64,000 bases of DNA from assembly GCA_964408735.1 (NCBI GenBank), contig CAYPAX010000008.1:1-64000 (forward strand), read 5' to 3'. Made by a program: the position numbers and the translations under genes. Numbering within the stretch: the stretch's first letter is position 1; each line of letters starts with the position of its first letter. This DNA is from UBA7887 sp964408735 (GTDB lineage: Bacteria; Pseudomonadota; Alphaproteobacteria; UBA7887). Below are positions 61,882 through 64,000 of this stretch, one piece after another. The notes under the pieces were generated by a model. That model did not search any database. It was not told where the DNA came from and saw only the letters and a list, made by a program, of their open reading frames with translations.

Positions 61882-62505
61882 ATGTATAGACCTGCCGCAT
61901 TTGACATAACCGACCCGAAGGAATTGCATCGCCTGATCGGCGAGATCGGCATGGGCGTGCTCGTCTCGCCCGACCTCGAGGCGACGCATCTGCCCTGGCT
62001 CTGTGAGCCCGAGCCGGCGCCGCTCGGCTGCCTGGTCGGGCATGTGGCGAAGGCGAACGCGCACTGGCAGGCGCTGCCGGCGGACAGGGAGGTACTGGTC
62101 GTCTTCCAGGGCGCCAACGCCTATGTCTCGCCGAGCTGGTACCCGAGCAAGCGGAAGACGGCAAGGGTCGTGCCGACCTGGAACTACGTCGCCTTGCACG
62201 CCTACGGCAGGCCGGAGACCTTCGACGACCCGGCCGCACTGCGCGACGTCGTCGCCCGCCTGACCGACGCGCAAGAGGCGCGCTTCGCCGAGCCCTGGTC
62301 CCTCGACGACGCGCCGGCCGATTTCACCGACGCCATGCTCGGCCATATCGTCGGCATCCGCCTGCGCCTCAGCCGCCTCGAGGGCAAGCGCAAGCTCAAC
62401 CAGAACCGGCCGGAAGAAGACCGGGACGGGGTGGAAGCGGCGCTGTCAAACTCGGAGCGGCCGCAGGATCAGGCGCTCGCCCTTGCTATGCGGAAGGCCC
62501 TCTGA
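61882..62505 (+). CDS. PaiB-like FMN-binding protein
   Basis: A 207-residue FMN-binding split-barrel protein of the PaiB family. MYRPAAFDITDPKELHRLIG, LEATHLPWL, LVGHVAKANAHW and VPTWNYVALHAYG are the family's known segments. PaiB of Bacillus was first described as a transcriptional repressor of sporulation genes; in proteobacteria the role is unclear, probably flavin-linked. It diverges from the NHL/enolase operon by 68 bases. Confidence 0.92.
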   Translation: MYRPAAFDITDPKELHRLIGEIGMGVLVSPDLEATHLPWLCEPEPAPLGCLVGHVAKANAHWQALPADREVLVVFQGANAYVSPSWYPSKRKTARVVPTWNYVALHAYGRPETFDDPAALRDVVARLTDAQEARFAEPWSLDDAPADFTDAMLGHIVGIRLRLSRLEGKRKLNQNRPEEDRDGVEAALSNSERPQDQALALAMRKAL

Positions 62506-62510
62506 CGGGA

Positions 62511-64000
62511 TCAGTTCCGCGAGAGATCGATATCGATTCCAGTTTCGCCGCTGCTCAGGCGTGTCGCGTAAAAGTGCAGCAGCGGGTCGGCAGGATCGCT
62601 TTCGGCTAGCGCCGCCATTCTCGCAGTAGCCGCCGGATCAGCTGCCTCGATCATCGCATAGGTTTCAAGATAGGCCGCCAGCGGATCGCCGCCGTTCGCC
62701 TGCGGTGGCAGGGGCTCGAAAGCCCTGACCCCGACGCTCTTGCCGCGCAGGTGCAGGGTGCCGACTGGGCGTCCCTGAAAGTTCTCGCAGCCCTGCGCGG
62801 TGGCCTCGCTCACCAGCATCCGCGTACCGAGCACCTTGTTTGCCGCCTCCAGCCGGGCGGCTGTATTGATGGGATCGCCGAGCGCGCGATAGTCGAGGCG
62901 CAGGCTGCCGCCGATATTACCGACGATCACGGGCCCGGAGCTGACGCCGATGCGGGTCGTGCCAAGGGTAATGCCCTCTTCCGACTTGGCCGTGATAAAG
63001 GCTTGCGAGAAGCGATCCATGTCGAGCGCGCAGGCGACCGCCCGTTGGGCGTGATCGATCTGCTCCACGGGTGCCGAGAACATGACCGACATGGCATCGC
63101 CGACGATCTTCTCGACCGTGCCGCCGTGGCGGAAGGCGAGCTCGGTCATTTCGCCGAAATAGTCGTTGAGCAGGGCCACGACGCGTTCCGGCTCCTCGCC
63201 TTCGACCAGGCTGGTGAAGCCGGCGAGATCTGTCATGACGAAGGAGCATTCGCGGCGCTCGCCGCCGAGGCCGAGCGCACCCGGATCATCCATCAGATGA
63301 TGGACGAGGTTGGGAGAGACATAGCTGGCGAACGCTTCGTGTATCCAGCTGCGCTCGCTCTCGGTCTGCAGATGCCTGGCGATGGAGCCGGCCACGAAGA
63401 CGGCAGCGAGAGCCAGCGAGGCGTTGAGCGGGTCGAGCAGCAGCCGTTCGGAGACGAAGACGTAGGTCGCGGCGGCGCTGGCACCGGCGATGACCAACAC
63501 GGCGACCAGCGCTGACCAGGCCGCACCGAGGCTGAAGGCGAGCACGATCAGAACCGCGGCACTGGCGAGCAGGCCAAGCAGCTCCGCCGCCGCGGCCCAG
63601 TCCGGTCGCGACAAGTAGCTGCCGTCGGCGATCTGGTCGATGATCTGGGCATGGATCTCCACCCCCGGAACGACCTCGTCCAGTGCCGTGAAGCGAAGGT
63701 CGAGCAGGCCGGCGGCCGAGGGGCCGACAAAGACGATGCGACCGCGCACTGCCTCTGGCGGCATCGAGCCGTCGATAACCTGCCAGGCCGGTATGTAGCG
63801 GCTGCGGTCGAGCTTGGCGTAATGCAGCCAAGCCGCGCCTTGCGGGTCCGTCGTCACCGGCATGCCGCTGATCACGAGCTGGGTTATGCCGGTGGCGACG
63901 CCGAAGCGGCTTTCGCCGCTGGCGCCGGAGGCCCGGATCAGGATGGCGCCGCCGCCGAGCCCGACGCGTAGCGCCTCGGCGGCGAGGGTGGGATAGACGG
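62511..64000 (-). CDS. CHASE2-domain adenylate/guanylate cyclase, 5'-truncated by window edge
   Basis: The C-terminal 496 or so residues of a second CHASE2 cyclase. The end of the CHASE2 domain (GRIVFVGPSAAGLLDLRFTA) is followed by three membrane helices and the class III cyclase domain, with the metal aspartates in FVMTDLAGFTSLVEGE and KIVGDAMSVMFSAP. The frame is open to the last base of the window and reads PTLAAEALRVGLGGGAILIR, so the start lies outside. It differs in detail from the cyclase at 18.6-20.8 kb, so the two are not a recent copy. Confidence 0.92.
   Translation of the reverse strand, partial: VYPTLAAEALRVGLGGGAILIRASGASGESRFGVATGITQLVISGMPVTTDPQGAAWLHYAKLDRSRYIPAWQVIDGSMPPEAVRGRIVFVGPSAAGLLDLRFTALDEVVPGVEIHAQIIDQIADGSYLSRPDWAAAAELLGLLASAAVLIVLAFSLGAAWSALVAVLVIAGASAAATYVFVSERLLLDPLNASLALAAVFVAGSIARHLQTESERSWIHEAFASYVSPNLVHHLMDDPGALGLGGERRECSFVMTDLAGFTSLVEGEEPERVVALLNDYFGEMTELAFRHGGTVEKIVGDAMSVMFSAPVEQIDHAQRAVACALDMDRFSQAFITAKSEEGITLGTTRIGVSSGPVIVGNIGGSLRLDYRALGDPINTAARLEAANKVLGTRMLVSEATAQGCENFQGRPVGTLHLRGKSVGVRAFEPLPPQANGGDPLAAYLETYAMIEAADPAATARMAALAESDPADPLLHFYATRLSSGETGIDIDLSRN

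Overview
The window is GC-rich and densely coded, with genes on both strands. It looks like chromosomal DNA of an alphaproteobacterium, perhaps Rhodospirillales-like. Evidence for this: an alphaproteobacterial 42-residue aa3 oxidase subunit IV, a MmcB-type repair protein, an NrtR regulator with a SPFH/NAD-kinase-like operon, and several class III cyclases. The genus cannot be fixed from sequence alone. No intergenic stretch exceeds about 300 bases. The longest (16302-16497, 51575-51786, 52698-52895, 36502-36628, 37466-37610) each hold something: a small RNA, a tRNA, operators, and the repeats of a RAYT element.

Layout. 1-3.8 kb: end of a PAS histidine kinase, an SDR/RraA pair, a small lipoprotein, MmcB and the small oxidase subunit. 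3.9-9.5 kb: clpB behind a heat-shock-like promoter, convergent with a very large M23 peptidase carrying five LysM-like repeats. 9.6-21.7 kb: DUF4197 protein, fhs, a zinc-ribbon/cyclase/ATPase/TPR protein, a likely sRNA gene, N-formylglutamate amidohydrolase, a Tat-type M48 lipoprotein and a CHASE2 cyclase with a secreted partner. 21.8-26.8 kb: a four-gene operon (sugar isomerase-like, Gfo/Idh, ThDP enzyme, acyl-CoA ligase). 26.8-30.0 kb: a pirin/quinone reductase/DoxX operon divergent from its LysR regulator. 30.0-31.6 kb: a secreted Pcm coupled to an internally deleted membrane-protein pseudogene.

31.6-36.5 kb is a translationally coupled operon around an unusual B12-dependent acyl-CoA mutase (two SDRs, both mutase subunits, an SCP2-like protein, an alpha/beta hydrolase). 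36.5-37.6 kb is a RAYT transposase with its own palindromic repeats. 37.6-40.3 kb is the NrtR regulon. 41.0-44.6 kb is a corrinoid methyl-transfer cluster (corrinoid protein, two UroD-like methyltransferases, DUF1638). With fhs at 11.3 kb, methyl groups leaving that cluster could plausibly enter the folate C1 pool. 44.7-47.9 kb is a third cyclase, with duplicated TolB-like/TPR modules. 47.9-51.7 kb holds a class II deacetylase operon whose upstream methyltransferase has been cut off by a phage remnant next to tRNA-Gln. 51.8-64 kb holds rlmE, guaB (with two CRP-like operators), a sterol desaturase-like enzyme, a PlsC-like protein, an RsmB-like methyltransferase, a frameshifted secreted protein, an enolase-superfamily/NHL pair, a PaiB-like protein and the C-terminal part of a fourth cyclase.

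Three themes recur. One is cobamide chemistry (mutase and corrinoid methyltransferases). Another is cAMP signalling (four cyclases, plus CRP-type operators at guaB). The third is gene decay at recombination boundaries (RAYT unit, phage remnant, two broken genes).
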